Under the pieces are notes generated by a model. The model was not told the origin of the DNA. It did not search any database and saw only the letters and a list, made by a program, of their open reading frames with translations. A program made the position numbers and the translations under genes. From contig WTPW01000948.1 of the NCBI GenBank assembly GCA_009809945.1, positions 22,314 to 86,313 of the forward strand: a DNA stretch of 64,000 nucleotides, in the 5' to 3' direction. Shown one piece after another: positions 20,787 through 32,236 of the stretch. How positions within the stretch are numbered: position 1 is the stretch's first letter; each line of letters opens with the position of its first letter. This DNA comes from Gigaspora margarita. Lineage: Eukaryota; Glomeromycota; Glomeromycetes; Diversisporales; Gigasporaceae.

Positions 20787-22746
20787 ATCAGCAAAATAAA
20801 TATACAAAATCTTTCGAAAGAAATTGCATGCTGAAATCTTTCAAAAGAATTGCGATCAATACGAAATATTTCGATTATTTCAAAATATTTCGAAATCAAA
20901 ATTATTTCGAAAGATTTCGAAAGAAATTTCAAAATATTTTGAAATGTATTGCAAAATATTGCGAAATAGGGCAAATAAAAACAATGCAACCCCGTACCTA
21001 ATTATTCCCTCTGGGGTCGAGGAGGTAATATTTTGCATATTATCGCATTATTTTGCAATATTTCGCAAAATTTCAAAATTTTTTTAAAAAAATAAATAAA
21101 CGATATACATATTCACATAATCACGCTTTTGCAAATTTTTGAACGTTTTTACAGGTTTTTGCATTGTTTCGCAATTTAATATAAAATTTTATATTTTTTA
21201 TTTATTATTATACATTATATATTTTAAAGTTATTTTAAATTAAATATACATTTTTATTCAATATTACATATTTTATTATACATATATTATACAAAAAAAA
21301 AAGAAAAAAAACGACGAAAAAAAATGAAACCAAAAAAAAAATGACGAAAACGAAAAAAAACAGTATTTAAAATACTTTCGCACTTCGTCACATATAATCT
21401 CATAAAAAACTAGCCCTACACGCTTATTTTCGCTCACCCCAGTTAGCTATTATTTCGCTTCTTTGTTTTAACTATCGTTTTGCTTTGGCTATTTTTTTTG
21501 TTTTGGCTATTATCTTCATTTTGCTTTTCTTTTTAAATACTTCCTAAAAATAGTAGAGAAGTGAAAAAATAAAAAAAAACACTTCTCAAAAGTGTTGGTA
21601 TTCCCGGAAAAATCTAGTTTGTTCTTGCAAAGTGCCGGAGAAGTTAGAGTTGGTGTTCTTAAAGTTGGTGTCTTGTAAAGTGCCGAAAAAGTCATTTTCT
21701 TGCAAAGTGCCGAAGAAGTCAGGAATATAAAATAAAAATTAAAAATAAGTAAAAAAATGAAAAAACAAACAAAAAAACAAAAAATATAAGCAAACTGAAT
21801 AAAAAAAAAATAAAAGAAGCCCCAAATCTCCATTTCTCTGAAAATTCAGGAATTTTCAAAAGCCAGGTTAATGTTCGCAGAATGCCGAAAAAGTCTGGGT
21901 TGGTTTTCTTGCAAAATACTAGAAAGTAAGAGTTGTATTCTCACAAAGTGCCGGAATAAAATAAATTAATAAAAAAAAATATAAAAAAAAATATAAAAAA
22001 AAAACAAAAACAAAAAGTATCAAACGAAAAAATAAATGTAGCGAAAACTTGCGAAAACTTGTGAAAACTTGCGCCTAACTAAATCATTTCTCTAAAGTCA
22101 CGTTCTTGGAAATTTTGAAATTGCTAGAGAAATTAGTTGTTCGTTCTTGTAGCATGTTGAAATTCTGAGTTGGCTTGCAAAGTCAATTTGGTGTTTTTGC
22201 AATGTGCCGAAAAGTTTTTGATTTTCTTGCAAAGGGTTTGTAAAGTGTGAAAAAAATTAAAAAATAAATAAATATAAAAAAAAAGAAAAACAAAACGAAA
22301 CAAAAAAACAAAACAAAACTAAAAACAATGTAAAACAAAGCAAAAGAAAAAAAACAATGTAAAACTGTATAGAAGATCTAATTTATAAACAAAGATCTGA
22401 TCTGATCTTGTAATACATTAATTTTGATACATCATACAACATTTCGAAGTATTTCGAAAATAGTCTAATGCGTCCTGGGCATGACCCAGATTACAGATCT
22501 ACTGATCCATCCTATCCAGCCAGTTCTAAAATATTTTGAATTATTTCGATTACAAAATATTTCGAAAAATATTTCGAATCTACTTTCGAAATATTTCGAA
22601 ACTATTTTCGAAATATTTCGAAACCTGAAATCTTTCAAAATATATTTCGAAATATTTCAAAATATATTGCGATATGCGAAATCTTTCAAAAGATTTTGCA
22701 GTAATGCAAGATCTTTTGAAAGATTTCGGTATATAAATTTGCTAAT
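20787..22746 (-). mobile_element. TTTCGAAAT-family TIR element inside LINE ORF2, copy 2
   Basis: This insertion of about 1960 bp lies between the VYIPPNN and KIVCRNIQQKIV parts of the LINE endonuclease. Both ends match in inverted orientation: ATCAGCAAAATAAATATAC on the left and ATTAGCAAATTTATATAC from the right. Next come AAATCTTTCGAAAG motifs and dense TTTCGAAAT clusters (20860-20940 and 22545-22680). The interior holds CTTGCAAAGTGCC words and poly-A/T tracts, matching 14130-15420 in reverse. The open frames here (20824-21087, 22481-22735, 21516-21833) are by-products of repeats. No target duplication was recognised. Confidence 0.82.
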
Positions 22747-23150
22747 GAAGATAGTTTGTAGAAATATTCAGCAAAAGATAGTTAAAAGATATTTGAATAG
22801 ATCAAAATTTAGTCAGTTCATCATAATGAGGGATTTTAATCACGTTACAGATTCATACATGGATAGAGAGGGGTCAGGTGAGAACAAAAATAGTAAGATC
22901 CTCCCCTTACATAGGTGGCTTAGAAGTCAAGATTTTCAAGATATCTTCAGATTTTTACATCCAAACACAAGAGGTTTTTCATGGTGCAATAATACAAGCA
23001 AGTCCAGAATAGATCAAATCTGAATATCTCCAAGTTTATTAATAGGTTTAAGTATCTCGACAATAGAAGATATATCTGCCACTACGAGAAGTGACCATCA
23101 ACTGGTCCTGGCCAACATTCAAATGGAGCACCTAATTAAAAACTACAACA
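22747..23150 (+). pseudogene. LINE ORF2, endonuclease domain, C-terminal part
   Basis: This continues the interrupted domain: FSQFIIMRDFNHVTDSYMDR (the D-N-H of GDFN; Gly is Arg here), GFSWCNNTSKSRIDQI, then a TGA where Trp is expected (SRIDxIW), ISPSLLIGLSISTIEDISAT and TRSDHQLVLANI with the catalytic SDH. Together with 20342-20786 this is a complete APE-like endonuclease split by a transposon. Confidence 0.85.
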
Positions 23151-23945
23151 AAGCTTCATCGAAGAGGAAAAAAGCTTTCAGATAGGTGTTTTTATATGAA
23201 GACGCCACTAAGGAAGATTGGCAAAATTATGTAGAAGAACTGAACAGTTTTCTTAAAAGAAAGTTAGAGCAAAAAGAGAGAGTAAGAGCCATTTCGATAA
23301 CCTTTCTCTAAATGAGCTGTGGAATATTTTCCAGCAAAGCATCATATCTGTTGCTAACATAAGCATTCCAAAGAAAAAAATCTCATATGGGCATAATTAT
23401 AAGGTCAAAAAGCAACCCAAAACGGACTTATGGGATGTGATAGTAAAACTTAGTAAATTAATAAGAACACTTCAGAAATTGGAAGGAAGAATCTTATCTA
23501 CAGAAGAATTGCAAAAGTGCAATAATGTAATTGATTTCATTAATCATGGCCAGGAAACAAGAATACTGGAATTTCTAAGTTCCACAGAGGAGGTAATTAT
23601 GGACCTAAAGGGCTGGTAGAAGCTTCTAAATGCAAGAGCAGCACAAGAAAGAGCACAAATGCAAAAGTTAGAGATCGAGGAGCACATAGAAAAGAGGTGT
23701 GCAATGTTTGAGACTGATCAGAAAAAGATGCTTAGAAGCCTTCTAAACAAGCCATGGAAATCAATTAAGTTGGATTGTTTATTTGATAAAGAAGAACAGG
23801 ATATGAAATTAATAACTGAAGAGAAGGAGGTATTAAAAAAAACAATGGATTACTTTCAGAACCAATTTCAAAAGAGGAAAATAAATTTGGATTCAATGAC
23901 TAAAAAATAGAAAGAAATTTACAAGCCTATAGAAAGAATTAAAAA
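23151..23945 (+). pseudogene. LINE ORF2 linker between endonuclease and RT
   Basis: Lys/Glu-rich, probably coiled-coil linker. AFR followed by TAG (Trp expected) then VFLYEDATKEDWQNYVEELN begins it. After a frame change come LWDVIVKLSKLIRTLQKLEG, LNARAAQERAQMQKLEIEEH and EKKMLRSLLNKPW-like segments reading toward the RT. Stops near 23183, 23617 and 23908 break it. Confidence 0.7.
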
Positions 23946-25270
23946 GAACTGGTATGCAGAAATAACATCAGAAATTGCTTTAGAAGAGTGGTGTGCGGCA
24001 CTCAAAGAATCCAAAAACACCTCAGCACCAGGGCCTTCGGGAATAGGATACAGACTAATCAAACAAGCCGGACTCTATGCCCAAGATTTCTTTAGACAAA
24101 TGGCAAACAAATGTTTGATAGAGGGTAATATTCCAAACAAATAGAAAATGTTGCAATTATATTTAATCCCTAAAAGTGAAGAATGTGAATATACACTAAG
24201 TAACACAAGACCCATAGCATTATTAAAGTTCTTCAGAAAGTGCATTACAAGAATCCTAAACAAAAGGCTAGCAAAGGTTTTTGTGGAGCACAAAATACTA
24301 AAAGGGCCCAATTTTGTGAATTTACCTGGTTGCTCCACCAAAAATCTGATCCACATCATGAATATGTTAATGGAAGATGCAAAAGAAAAAGGCAAAGAGA
24401 TGTAGATCCTCTTTCAAGATATGCAAAAAGCTTTCGTCTCGGTATCTTTATTATTGTTAGAGTTAGCAATGTATAGATTAAAATTACCAAAAAGAGTAGT
24501 CTAAATAGTCTTGAATCTCTTCAAAAAAAGGAAAGCAAGAGTAATCACAGCTATTGGTACAACTGATCCATACGAAGCATCAGATGAGATCGACCAAGGA
24601 GAAGTCCTATCTCCCCTTCTGTGGCGCATTTTTTACGATCCTCTCCTGTGCTACATAGCTAGTAAAGAGGACATAGGTTACGAAATCAAGTTAGAAGAAA
24701 CAACTGATTGGGCACAGCAGTCACGCAAACAGCAGAAGATAAAATTCTCCGTATTAGCTTATGCAGATGATACGACGTGGATAGCAGCTAACCAAACTAT
24801 GCTTAGGAAAATAACAAAAATAGCAAGCGAATTCTTCGAAATCAACAATATACAGATAAATAGAAAGAAGTCCAAACTAGTGATCCTGAATTCAAGTGTA
24901 CAGAAAGAAGAGAATCAAGTAACCTTCTGCAGTGAAATAGTAAAAGCAGAAAATATAGCAATAACCACTAGGTTTTTGGGAGTATAGTTGAATGGCAAGA
25001 TGAAAGAATCGTTAATAAGGAAGAAAGCATGTGATATAGTAAGACAATTCACAATAGCATTAAACTGAAAAAAACTTCCTATGAGCCAGCTAGTATACAT
25101 CAACAATAAATGTTTACTTCCAAAAATCAGCTATATCCTGCAGCTCTCAAAGCTTCCAATCAAAGCTCTTAATAGCATACACCAGCCATATATTCGAATG
25201 ATCAAGCATAAATTAGACATCATACAGAAGGCGAGTAACTATATTGTTTTAACAAAGGATTGCTAGGATG
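23946..25270 (+). pseudogene. LINE ORF2 reverse transcriptase domain, defective
   Basis: RT blocks in order are SKNTSAPGPSGIGYRLIKQA (fingers), LQLYLIPKSEECEYTLSNTR and PIALL, LNKRLAKVF, FQDMQKAF (motif A, first Asp kept; the usual KAFD second Asp is Val), IDQGEVLSPLLWRIFYDPLL (motif B), AYADDTTWIA (motif C catalytic pair at 24760-24771) and INRKKSKLVILNS (thumb entry), then INNKCLLPKISYILQLSKLP. In-frame stops occur at about 24142 (TAG), 24403 (TAG), 24500, 24986 and 25066, several at expected Trp codons. It primes reverse transcription of LINE RNA at the nick made by the upstream endonuclease. It is inactive as it stands. Confidence 0.9.
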
Positions 25271-25955
25271 TAAGACCTTGGCTCAGAAAATAGTTGCCAA
25301 GCAGGTTACAGGTTTACAAAAAAGGCTGAACTCCAAAGGAAACCTAACGGAGCTTACCATCTTAAGAGAAAACAAGGTTTTCAGGATGCATGCATAACAA
25401 AGGACACTGATATAGAAAACAAAGAAACATGGTTTAGAAGAATTTGGAAGGACAATTTAACGTGCATATCCCTACTCAAGGCCAGGTCTATGGGCATTAC
25501 AATTCAAACCAAATGATTATTAATTTGTATTGACAAGAAAGGAACAAAAATTAGAGAAATAGTAGGGATAAAAGTGTTTACCAAAGCATACAAAACTCTG
25601 AGCAAGCTAAATCTATTCTTCGTAGAACAACTCCTAGATAAAAAGTTAGAAAAGTTGATCTCCTGGCAAAAGTTAAAATTAATTAAGAAGACACCAAACA
25701 GAGGAAGAAAGGCAAATTGGTTCAAGGAGTTGGAAAAAGTAATGTTAGTTGACAACATATCAAGATGTATAAAGGAGCTGGAGAGCGAACTACCTAACAA
25801 CTTTTTAGCTTTGAATTAGAGTTTAAAAAAGGTCAAAGAAGACAAGAGAAAGAAAGAAACTATTTGTTTCAACCTAGACAAGAGTGACGAAGTTTGGTTC
25901 GGCAAAATTCAGGAAAAGAAAGGGAAATACTTTTCAGTACAAACAAAGGGCATAT
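25271..25955 (+). pseudogene. LINE ORF2, region after RT
   Basis: Decayed coding sequence joining RT to RNase H. Pieces such as FTKAYKTLSKLNLFFVEQLL and IKKTPNRGRKANWFKELEKV (open frame 25574-25819) continue the ORF2 strand with frame changes. It ends at the hAT-like insertion at 25964. Confidence 0.7.
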
Positions 25956-26717
25956 GTATTTAGTAGGCTTCCGCAAGGGCCGGGTAGGGCCGGGTACTAG
26001 CAATACCCTGACCCTACCCGCCTATAAAAGGGCTTAACTATCCGGGCCCTACCCTTGCCCTAGGGTTCAGAATCTAGTACCCGTACCCGTTCCATATGAG
26101 CTAGGGTACCCTCCGAACTGCCCACAAAATACCCGCAAGTGGTTATAGGCTAATGCGAGTACATATATTACATAACAAAAAAATTATATCTTTAAAATAA
26201 GATCAGATTTTTATCAGCAAAAATGATTAATTAAAATATAATTTTTAATTAATTATAAAGAAAAGTACAAAATTTTAAAAGATTTCCTAAATATGCGCTT
26301 GTTTTTCTAATTTCTTTTAAGCGAAATCTCTTTATAAGAACTATCTCTAAAAAGTTACGCTCGATTTTTCACAAAAGTTCCAGTAAATTTTTTGGTTATA
26401 CTTAACGTACGAATTTTTTTTAATACATTTATATATTCTATTAGTTGAACACTCAAAATTTCATATTAACATAAAATTTTCGAACATAAAATTTTCGAAC
26501 GTAAATTTGTTATTAATAATTTATAGACAGCTTGTGAAATTTCAGGCAATTTCCTGTCTTTTTAATGAGTTGAATCGTTTTGAACCTGATAAATTTAATA
26601 AATATATTTATCGTTATTAATAATACTGTTATAAATTATATATCGATACGTATCAATAGTGATACCGATTGTTTTTCTTTTAACAAAAAAAAGGGTCCCA
26701 AACGGGGGACGTAAACC

Positions 26718-26835
26718 TTGGTGTGGTTTCGCTGGTGATTTCGCTGGTGGTATCGCTGGTGATTTCGCTGGTGATTTCGCTGGTGGTATCAGCTGGTGAT
26801 TTCGCTGGTGATTTCGCTGGTGACTTCACTGACAG
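26718..26835. repeat. TTTCGCTGGTGA minisatellite
   Basis: About nine units of TTTCGCTGGTGA or TATCGCTGGTGG in tandem inside the hAT-like element. Confidence 0.8.
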
Positions 26836-27104
26836 TTTCACTAGTTGCGCTATTAATGCTTTTAGAACAAGTGGTTAAGCTAGTAACCGAGTTGACGCCC
26901 ATCATAATTATCATAATTATGGGCATCATCGTCTGTGAAATCTTCCATGACTTTGTGATTTTATATTAGTAGTAGATGCTATGGTATTAATATAGTATTG
27001 TTAGCTTTTAACATTCCAGTATAATGAGTAAAAAGTTGCAACAATACTAATATCTTGCCTATGGCTTTTAATAGCCTTCCACTTTTCTTGGTTGGTAATT
27101 CAGT

Positions 27105-27295
27105 ACGTTGGTACTGTAGCTCAATGTGTTGGCAGCTCAGTATACTGGTAGCTCAGTGAGTTGTTAGCGTATTTAGTACGTCTGTTGGTAGATTAGAATG
27201 CAGGTAATTAGTGCGTGCGTTGGTAAGTAGTGCGTTGGTAATTAGTGCGTTGTTAATTAGTACGTTGGTTACGCGTTGGTAATTAGTGCGTACGT
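27105..27295. repeat. GTTGGTAATTAGTGCG minisatellite
   Basis: Imperfect tandem units around GCGTTGGTAATTAGT and TACGTTGGTA, inside the hAT-like element. Confidence 0.65.
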
Positions 27296-27619
27296 GACAT
27301 CCATATTATTAATGTGGGGTTAAACCAAAGAAAAAAAAATGTCGATTTTTTTTATGCAAAGATAATCCATGTAACATACTGCGATAGAACCTGATAGAGC
27401 CTGGATTATAATTGATAGGTTGTTTAGTACCGGGTATTCGCGGGTACGAGGGTAGGGTACTGTTGCTTTTTAGCCCTACCCTATCTATATAAGGGCTCAG
27501 TACTTGAGCCCTTACCCTTACCCTAGGACCCAAAAATCAATACCCTAACCCGGTCTGTGTGGTACTACCCTCAGGGTACCCGTGGGTAGCCCGAGCCCTT
27601 GCGGAAGCCTAGTATTTAG

Positions 27620-27960
27620 CATGACGAAGTAGAAAGATCACGCCAAAGAGAAGATCAACTAGAAGAAGAAGGAAGTGAACACCTTCTATCCATACATAAA
27701 AGCAAAGTGCTCAGCGTTATATCTAATACAGTGACGCGATGCCCTACAAAGTACAAATCTATATTAGACCAGTTGAATAAGCTGAACACAGGAAAAAAAG
27801 CAAACAACCAAAGGGATCTCTCATATAGTGTGATAGACAGAGTCGTAATGTGTGATCATGCAATCGAATTAATTTGGTCGCAAGATTTAGAGAGTGATTT
27901 AACAAATAGACTGATTAGTCAATATAACTTACTGGTGGGAACAGGAAATAGTAGCTTTTA
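27620..27960 (+). pseudogene. LINE ORF2, segment before RNase H
   Basis: ORF2 resumes after the insertion: SVIDRVVMCDHAIELIWSQD (open frame 27707-27961) reads directly into the RNase H start, with a single TAG at about 27959 between. Confidence 0.7.
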
Positions 27961-28400
27961 GGTATATACAGATGGATCTTTAATTGAAAAGGAGGGTTTG
28001 AAAGTTATGGGTGCTAGCTGGATATGGCTAGACTCAGGTAAAGAGGTTAAATTAGTAGAAGGAAAGATAGGATTTAGTAGTTGGCCTTCATCAACTAAGG
28101 CAGAATTAGTAGCAATTTGGTTAGCTATTTTGATAGCGCCAAAGGAAGTAGACATAGTCATTAATACAGATAGTGTAGCGGCAATTGCAAGCCTGGACAA
28201 GGAACTACAGTTAGAGGCTTTCAACCAGTGGAGCAAAGGAAAAAACTACAGTCTAATTATGAAAATCCAAAACTTGAGAAAGTCCAAAGATCTAGAAGTC
28301 AAACTCAATAAAGTTAGGAGCCATAGTAGTGACACATAGAATGAAGAGGCTGACAAGTTAGTGAAGGAAGGAACAAAGACAGATAGGTTGGAAAATTTAA
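27961..28400 (+). pseudogene. LINE ORF2 RNase H domain
   Basis: VYTDGSLIEKEG carries the first catalytic Asp, SSTKAELVAIWLAIL the Glu, INTDSVAAIAS the second Asp, and VRSHSSDT followed by a TAG (Trp expected) and NEEADKLVKEGT the last His/Asp block. The DEDD set is thus visible. The domain removes LINE RNA from the RNA-DNA hybrid. The only interruption inside the domain is the TAG at about 28337, so it is well preserved relative to the RT. RNase H at the C-terminal side places this LINE with the I/Tad-like groups. Confidence 0.9.
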
Positions 28401-29300
28401 AGCTAGAAAATAACATTAGATTTGATGCGATCCCATTATGGAAAGGAAAATATATAGAAATGCCACTTCATATTTTTATTAAACGTCTTTTTGAGTTTAA
28501 GGTTGGAGCAGAATTTAAGGTCTCAAAAGTTATAAGCCAAGTAGAACCAGTTAAAGGTACAATTAAACATGCCTGGCCTCTCTTCTGGAAAGATGTAAAG
28601 AGAAGAACCTGAATTAGATGCAAATCAACAAGCACAAGTAGAAGAACTGCTTTTAGGCTCAAGTGTTTAATCGACGAAGTTCCAACCTTGTCAGTTCTTA
28701 AACGAAGAAGAGCAGAGTTATATCCTTCAAGCAATTGCATTATATGTAATAAAAGAATAGAAGAAACCTTGATCACATGACTGAGTGCGAAAATTATATA
28801 GCATATTGGTTAAATATAGAAGGAGCAGCTTTTCTGACAGCACAAAAGAAAATTCTGCAAGAAATCCTTGGAGACCTGAACACGACTGATCTAAAGAAAG
28901 CTATTTTCAGAAAAAATATATTAGAGGTTCAGGATCTAAGGAAAAGTATAATAAGAGGTCTATTCCCACAGAATGTACTTGAAAGACTAAGAATAGTAAT
29001 TGGAATGAGGAAAGCAATATTAGATTTCGTAGAAGGTTACAAATCAATAGTAGAAAATGGTTTCCATGACCTCGTGTGGCAAACCAGATGCAATGCAGTA
29101 GCAAGATGGGAATCTCAGATAGGCATTACGAGAGATCTGAAGAGAATAAAGATAATGCAAAATCCCAAAATTCCTAGGTCAAGTTCAAACCTCATGTGTA
29201 ATAAGAGGAAGAAAAGGACCCCGGCCCTTCCAATAATGTTAAGAATTCAAGTAATAGTATGGAACAACAACCAGAAGTACCAAAAGAAGTAGAAATAGGA
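28401..29300 (+). pseudogene. LINE ORF2 C-terminal domain
   Basis: After RNase H come IPLWKGKYIEMPLHIFIKRL and CIICNKRIEE (a CxxC half of a zinc-ribbon-like motif), then, past stops near 28610 and 28780, the frame 28777-29292 with LRKSIIRGLFPQNVLERL and WQTRCNAVARWESQIGITRD. The last block is also found in the LINE fragment near 40265 (IWKNRCEKIIKWKKAIGISA), so it is a conserved C-terminal feature of this LINE group. Its function is unknown to me. Confidence 0.72.
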
Positions 29301-29580
29301 AAGGTATATGAAGAAACAGTGGACAATTTTATACTTAATGGTATAAAGCCATTTTGAATCAGTTTTGACAGAGCTGACCACAATCCCTAGTTTTCTGTTG
29401 AAAACTAGTGCGACAGGTCGCATCTGGGCATCTCAGGATAGCCGAATGATGCCGGGCTTGCAATTGGAGGGTTTAATATATACAAATCATAGATTAGTAT
29501 GTAAACTTATTAATATAGCATCGACAAGACTATCAAAGAATAAAAAAAAAAATAATAAAAAAAAAATAATAAATAAATTG
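29301..29580 (+). other. LINE copy 1, 3' UTR, hairpin and A-rich tail
   Basis: It carries the 3' signature CTAGTGCGACAGGTCGCATC, then GGGCATC, a short loop and GATGCC (a 6-bp stem, about 29424-29452), and ends in an AATAATAAATAAAT tail (about 29540-29580). The same signature ends the copies at 18187-18240 and 40650-40700. Confidence 0.7.
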
Positions 29581-29589
29581 CAAAACCTT

Positions 29590-30151
29590 GTGAAAATGTG
29601 TAAAAAAGTATGATTATGCGAATATGTATATCATTTATTTATTTTTTAAAAATTTGAAAATTTGCAAAACAATGCGTAAACTAGTGATGCCACCGAAATT
29701 GATTTTTAAAAAAGGCCTATTTTGTCTTCATTAGAGAAAATTAAAATTTTTTATAAGAAAGAGCAAATAAAATTTATATAGATATGTTCCTTATAATTTC
29801 GTCTATTCAAAAAAAGTAACAAATAATTTTATCTTTCAAGTAAAATAGGTCAAAACCAATTTTGTCTTCAAATTTTAATTTCAGGGTTTCAAACCCGAAA
29901 TGCTTTCGTCCTCATGTATAGCGTAAATGTCATATAATATGCAAAATATTACTTCCTGCAACCCCCTTTTTTTTATTTGATCTATTTCGCAATATTTCGC
30001 AATATATTTCAAAATATTTTGAAATAATTTCTGTAATATAACTATAATATAATATAATTATATTATGTAATATGCCGTATTAACATAAAATTTTCATCAT
30101 ATTATAGGCTATAATATCTTATGTAAGATTACATATATATAATTTGCTGAT
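29590..30151 (-). mobile_element. TTTCGAAAT-family element, fragment ending in the terminus
   Basis: GTATGATTATGCGAATATGTATATC (in part) and the CAATATTTCGC motifs match 21000-21120 of copy 2. The fragment ends at 30151 with AATTTGCTGAT, the family terminus. A stretch at about 29690-29935 (GGTTTCAAACCCGAAATGC and so on) is not shared and may be a separate insertion. Confidence 0.6.
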
Positions 30152-31272
30152 ATAGATCTTTCAATTTTTTTTTCTTTTTTATTTTTTTAATTTGTTATTT
30201 ATTTTTGGCACTTTACAAGAATACCAACATAACTTTTCTGCCGCTTTGCAAGAAAACTAACAACTTTTCAGCACTTTGCAAGAACACCAATTTGATTTTG
30301 CAAGCCAACTCAGACTTTCAACACTTTGCAAAAACAAACAACTGATTTAGTTAAATGCAAAATTTCACAAGTTTTTGCATGTTTTTGCAAGATTTCACTT
30401 AATTTATTTTTTTATTTAACTTATTTTATTCTGGCACTTTGTAAGAACACTTTGCAAGAAAATCAACCCAGACTTTTTTGGCATTTTGTGAACATTTACC
30501 TGGCTTTTGGCAATTTCTGAATCTGCAAGAACATGAAATCTTGCTTCAGAAAAATGAAGATTTGGGGTTCTTTATTTTTTTTATTCAGTTTGTTTATATT
30601 TTTTTCATTTATTTTCTTTTTTTACTTATTTTTTAATTTTTATTTTATTATTTATTCCTAACTTCTTTAGCAAAATAACACATTCCTAAACATTATTTTA
30701 TGCACTTTACAAAAGCACCAATACTAGCTTCTCTGGCACTTTGCAAAAGCAATCTAAATTTCTCTGGCAATTTGCAAGAATACCAACACTTCTAAGAAAT
30801 ATATATTTTTATTTTTTCACTTCTCTACTATATTTAGAAAATACTAGTATTTAGAAAAAAAAGCATAACAAAGTATATACGGATAGTTTTTTTATAGAAT
30901 TATATGCAACAAAGTGTGAAAGTAAAAACAATATTGTGCTTTTTTTCAGTTTCATTTTTATTTTTTTCATTTTTTTTTGGTTTCATTTTTTTTGTAAAGA
31001 AAGTATAATAATATATAATAAAATATGTAATATTGATTAAAAATGTATAAAATATAATATATAATAATAAATAAAAAAATAAAAAATTTATATTAAATTG
31101 CAAAATCTCACAAAAACCTGTAAAAACTTCAAAAATTTGCAAAAGTATGATTATGTGAATATGTATATCATTTATTTATTTTTTAAAAAAATTTTGAAAT
31201 TTTGTAAAATATTGCGAATTATTGCAATAATATGTGAAATATTACCTCTTGCGACCCCTTGGTTAAAAACTT
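30152..31272. mobile_element. TTTCGAAAT-family element, interior copy
   Basis: Words such as GCACTTTGCAAGAACACC recur between poly-T tracts (30200-30800), followed by the GCAACAAAGTGTGAAAGT, TATTATATATTTTATA and GATTATGTGAATATGTATA segments in the order seen at 14500-15400 and 21000-22200. Both termini are missing. The frames 30326-30520, 30900-31142 and 31098-31292 are by-products. Confidence 0.6.
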
Positions 31273-31428
31273 ATTTGATCAGAAATTTTTAGTGAAAGTC
31301 ATTTAAAATATTTATCTGAAAATAAGCACACCCTATATATTAGAGAAGTGCCATTAATCAGCTGATTTTTTAGGAGGATAGGAGTAGAGCAATTATTAGA
31401 TCCTATATATAATATATATAATATATAT
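31273..31428. other. Spacer with a partial Harbinger-like end
   Basis: AGTGCCATTAATCAGCTGAT (about 31345) resembles the terminus of the TTA/TAA-flanked MITEs but has no partner end. A TATATA run follows. Confidence 0.4.
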
Positions 31429-31708
31429 GGGGCCTTTGCAGTAGAAAGAGCCGATACTAGTTTATATATGATTTTGAAAAATCATATTTGTTTTGTTCAG
31501 ACTGATCCAGATTAATCAAAATTTTTGTGATTTGATTGGCCAGTTGTATCAAGCAATCCCATGATCTACAAAACTCTAAAGAAATTTTTTTAAATAACTC
31601 AATTTTTTATTATACAAATCAATTTCTATTTATAATTGAAAATTGTAGCCCGTGTCGAAATTTATTCGAATATAACAAAAACTCAATTTTCATTTTTGGG
31701 CAGTATTA
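31429..31708 (+). mobile_element. GGGGCCTTTGC MITE, left part, split by another MITE
   Basis: Matches 38599-38906 from the GGGGCCTTTGCAGTAGAAAG terminus to GGGCAGTATT. The right terminus is replaced by the AGGACCCC element starting at 31711. The octamer before that junction, GTATTAGC (31703-31710), corresponds to GTATCAGC at 50339-50346, where the missing right end is found. Confidence 0.75.
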
Positions 31709-31710
31709 GC

Positions 31711-31860
31711 AGGACCCCGAAATATATAGAGGAGTAGGGTTTTAGTTTGCTTATTTTTGGCCTTTTTTGTACGAATCATTTTCTTTTATAGAGGTCAGTT
31801 AAAGCGGAGTGAAATTTTGATTGTCTACATGTCATGTGTTAAGGTAGTACAGATATTGAT
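31711..31860 (+). mobile_element. AGGACCCC MITE, left half
   Basis: It begins AGGACCCCGAAATATATAGA, then the GTTTGCTTATTTTTGGCC segment, then TAAAGCGGAGTGAAATTTTG and GTAGTACAGA. The last part is the inverted counterpart of about 50165-50232, so the two loci carry the two arms of one long-TIR element. Confidence 0.7.
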
Positions 31861-32236
31861 CACGTAGTATTTATGATAATCGAAGATAATCATATTACTA
31901 CGGTACTATACATTTTTTTTTCTGTTTTGTTGTGCAAGATAATAAGTAAAATAATTTTTTTTATAATAACAGATAAGACTTTATACAAAGTAATTTCTTT
32001 TGTTACAAGATTTTAAGTGAAGCAATCTTTTTTTTTTTTTTGCAAGTTTTAAGCAAAGCATTTTATTTTTTTTTACACAATTTGAAGTGAAACAGTTTTT
32101 TGGTATAAGAAAAGATTTTAAGCAAAGCTTTTTTTTTTCTTTTTTTTAGCAAAAAAAGAAATATTTCAATATTTTTTTTTTTTTTTTAAATTTCTATAGT
32201 TTTTTTTTTAAAGTTGATTGGTTATTATTTACAGTG
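31861..32236. other. Poly-T-rich spacer upstream of the MULE relic
   Basis: Tandem-like units of TTTTAAG(T/C)(G/A)AAGCA followed by T-runs, at 32005-32145. No gene seen. Confidence 0.5.

Larger units (their letters stand above)
25964..27611. mobile_element. hAT-like non-autonomous element inside LINE ORF2
   Basis: This 1648-bp insertion has the perfect octamer GTATTTAG at 25956-25963 and 27612-27619. The termini are TAGGCTTCCGCAAGGGC and GCCCTTGCGGAAGCCTA, exact inverted copies, and are followed inside by GGGTA/TACCC-rich subterminal motifs on both sides (GGGCCGGGTACTAG at left; CCCTACCCTAT and GGTACCCGTGGG at right). TAG..CTA ends with an 8-bp duplication indicate hAT. It has no transposase frame. 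The ends are strikingly GC-rich against an AT-rich interior, which holds two minisatellites. Confidence 0.93.

Noticed and set aside
20824..22735. Open frames of 87 to 180 codons between the two halves of the LINE endonuclease
   Set aside because: They translate TTTCGAAAT arrays and poly-T tracts of an inserted element. Only the last part of the longest (from about 22747) is real LINE coding sequence.
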